Part shown: positions 62,205 through 64,000 of the stretch, in pieces | How the letters are laid out: every line of letters begins with the position of its first letter | How positions within the stretch are numbered: the stretch's first letter is position 1 | Assembly: GCA_008711295.1 (NCBI GenBank) | Contig: VUYV01000216.1 | Span: 119,802 to 183,801, forward strand | Reading direction: 5' to 3' | Length of the DNA: 64,000 bases | Source of the DNA: Anarhynchus alexandrinus | Taxonomy: Eukaryota; Chordata; Aves; Charadriiformes; Charadriidae | Program-made: the position numbers and the translations under genes | Notes under the pieces: generated by a model | What the model was told of the DNA's origin: nothing | The model's database searches: none | Seen by the model: only the letters and a program-made list of their open reading frames with translations

Positions 62205-64000
62205 GCAGAAGACCTAGTATGAAAAAGGCAGGGGGAAAAGTACTGCTTCAATAATTGATTTTCGTGCCTCCCAATGAAACTCTGGTATGATTACACCTAG
62301 TGCCTTGCAGATACTGCTACAACTGCTGTGGACTACCAAGGAGTTCTTTCTAAATCCTAGCTCTGGATCTGAGTCCAGGGAAAGGAAATTTAAATCTGCT
62401 CTCACTCAAGACCTATGGTTCTAAGTTTATTATTTGGCAAAATTAACCTAGCAAGAGAGCAGCTTTAAAATGAGCCACAGGAAATCGGAAAGGACAGCTG
62501 CATTCATGGTGGTTCAGGAGGAGAGACGAAGTATTTATACAAATAATCAAAAAAAGTAGATGAAGGGCAGAAATCTGTGCAGCTTCTGCAGAGCTGTAGA
62601 AGGGAAGGATTAGTGTTGAGTGTGGGAAGTAGAACATAAATTATTTGACAAAGCTGTGTAGTCTTGTTTCTCTCCTGAAACGAGAGGTCATCATTGTAGC
62701 AACTATATTTGGTTTTTAAGTTTTATTACTGAGCCGATGTCGCTGCTTTTATAACACTCTTTCGGATGGGCAATATACCCAAAGCTGATCTCCAGAACCC
62801 CTTTCTTTATGAAATGGCAGCTGTCAGAAATCCGTATGGAGCAATTGGTGCATGCTGTGTCAGATTTTTAGTAAAGCAGAATTGGGCCATCCAAAGGTCA
62901 GTAGACTTGCTTTTGCCACTAAAGCCCCGCATTTGTTGTCAATGACTGGCATGGTCATTATTTTCCTAATGGGCTCCATTTTTTCTTGGCTGAAGCTTTG
63001 TGATTTGTACCACACACTACTGAACCACCAAGAAGGAGAAAGAGCTTGCTGTGAAATGTATGAAGGATCTGGATTTGATTACTGGATTAAAGTTAGGTTC
63101 ACTGCTTACAAGGCAGACTTTATAATATAAAGCATAATGCTTTTTCATTGTAGTTTTAGTTCTTTATTGAAAGTCTAAACTAGTCATACGGTGATATAGC
63201 CAACTACTGTAATTTATAGTCTATTATTACTCAATTTCATATCTGCAATGTCCTCCTATAAGCTTAACAGTAAAATATTTACGAGCAATTACAGCCTTTC
63301 CAGAAAGTTGCATAAAGTCATCTTAAAAAGTCATCCTGGCAACTTTAAACCATGTAAACCACAGAATCTGGCACTTCCTGAGAAATATATAACTAATATG
63401 AAACAGATCAAGTGCCAGCAAGTCTTTAGATTGCTCTTTTATATACATGCTTTTTACAGTCATACAGATCTACTTTTATCTTTTCTTTTAATGGAATTAT
63501 TGCTGATAGTCATAAATACAAAGGCTTGGTGTTAAATAGCAGGTATTAATCCTTTTTGTGGTGTACTTTCTGGTTAGTGGACAGCCAAGAATATTCTCTG
63601 CAGAAATTGTAATCTCCGAGAGTAATTTCTTACTCTTTTTCTAGCTACTGCCAAAGCAAGTGAAAAATGGAAATACAATAAGTACGTATGTATGTATGAA
63701 CAAGATTTGGAGTCAGCTTGCTCTCCCTTTGGAGCAGTGTAATTTATTCCCCTTCTCGCCTTCTTCAAGGCCCTTTTTATGATTTACAAAGCATCTTCAC
63801 AAAGACACTGTATGAAGTTTTGGAGAACTTGAGGGCAACTCCAGGAAAGGGTATAATCTGTGCATACCCCTATTTTGTCATGAATTTTTGTAACTGCTGC
63901 TGTACTGTCCTCAACTCAGCCAGATCTCCTTTTTGGCAGGTTTGACATTTCTGCATCAGTTTTCCTAAACAACTTCCCTCAGCTGTAGTGCAAAAGGGAA

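Larger units (their letters stand above)
60754..64000 (+). other. PDLIM5: Intron to the right edge of the window
   Basis: No further PDLIM5 exon was recognised; I looked for the continuation of the linker and for LIM zinc-finger Cys/His spacing. It contains the duplicated 147-bp block with an N (61335-61629) and a G/T-rich tract at 62106-62204. The rest is unremarkable A/T-rich sequence. Confidence 0.75.

Noticed and set aside
1..64000. CRISPR arrays, tRNA, rRNA, bacterial operons or phage genes
   Set aside because: No direct-repeat/spacer pattern, cloverleaf or compact gene order is seen. The content is that of vertebrate intron and exon DNA.

Overview
The window is vertebrate nuclear DNA and almost certainly avian. 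It is about 60% A/T and intron-rich. Its only recognisable interspersed repeats are CR1 LINE fragments with the bird-type 3' end (tandem ATTCTRTG-like octamers), and its coding exons closely match PDLIM5 (Enigma homolog, ENH). There is no sign of bacterial or viral gene organisation. The species cannot be named from the sequence alone.

One protein-coding gene is supported: the plus-strand middle part of PDLIM5. Exons were found by splice-site pattern, reading-phase continuity and remembered similarity to mammalian PDLIM5. The clear ones are the second half of the PDZ domain (13992-14143), a 43-nt linker exon after a 33-kb intron (47136-47178), the large Ser/Pro/Ala-rich linker exon (48527-48948), the Zasp-like middle-domain exon (53855-54027), a 37-nt exon (55624-55660) and the stop-containing exon of the LIM-less short isoform (56302-56395, with a 3' UTR to about 57325). 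Downstream are a 30-nt microexon (57979-58008), a 135-nt exon that may also act as a terminal exon (59677-59811 or 59826) and the start of the variable linker of the LIM isoforms (60637-60753). Every junction from 14143 onward stays in one continuous reading frame. The first coding exon (start of the PDZ) lies left of the window. The rest of the linker and the three LIM domains lie to the right.

Layout: 1-13991 is intron with three CR1 fragments. 14144-47135 is a 33-kb intron with three more CR1 fragments, one of them antisense with its reverse-transcriptase core deleted. 47136-60753 is the exon cluster where isoform choice is made. 60754-64000 is intron and contains a single N flanked by two diverged copies of the same 147 bp, probably an assembly duplication.

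How the parts work together: the PDZ and middle domain bind alpha-actinin and place the protein at Z-discs or actin structures. The choice between the stop exon at 56302 and the downstream exons decides whether the protein carries the PKC-binding LIM domains. The region between 53.5 and 60.8 kb appears to hold several small phase-2/phase-2 exons. This is the part of the window most likely to contain undescribed biology. I saw no tRNA, rRNA, CRISPR array or other RNA gene.
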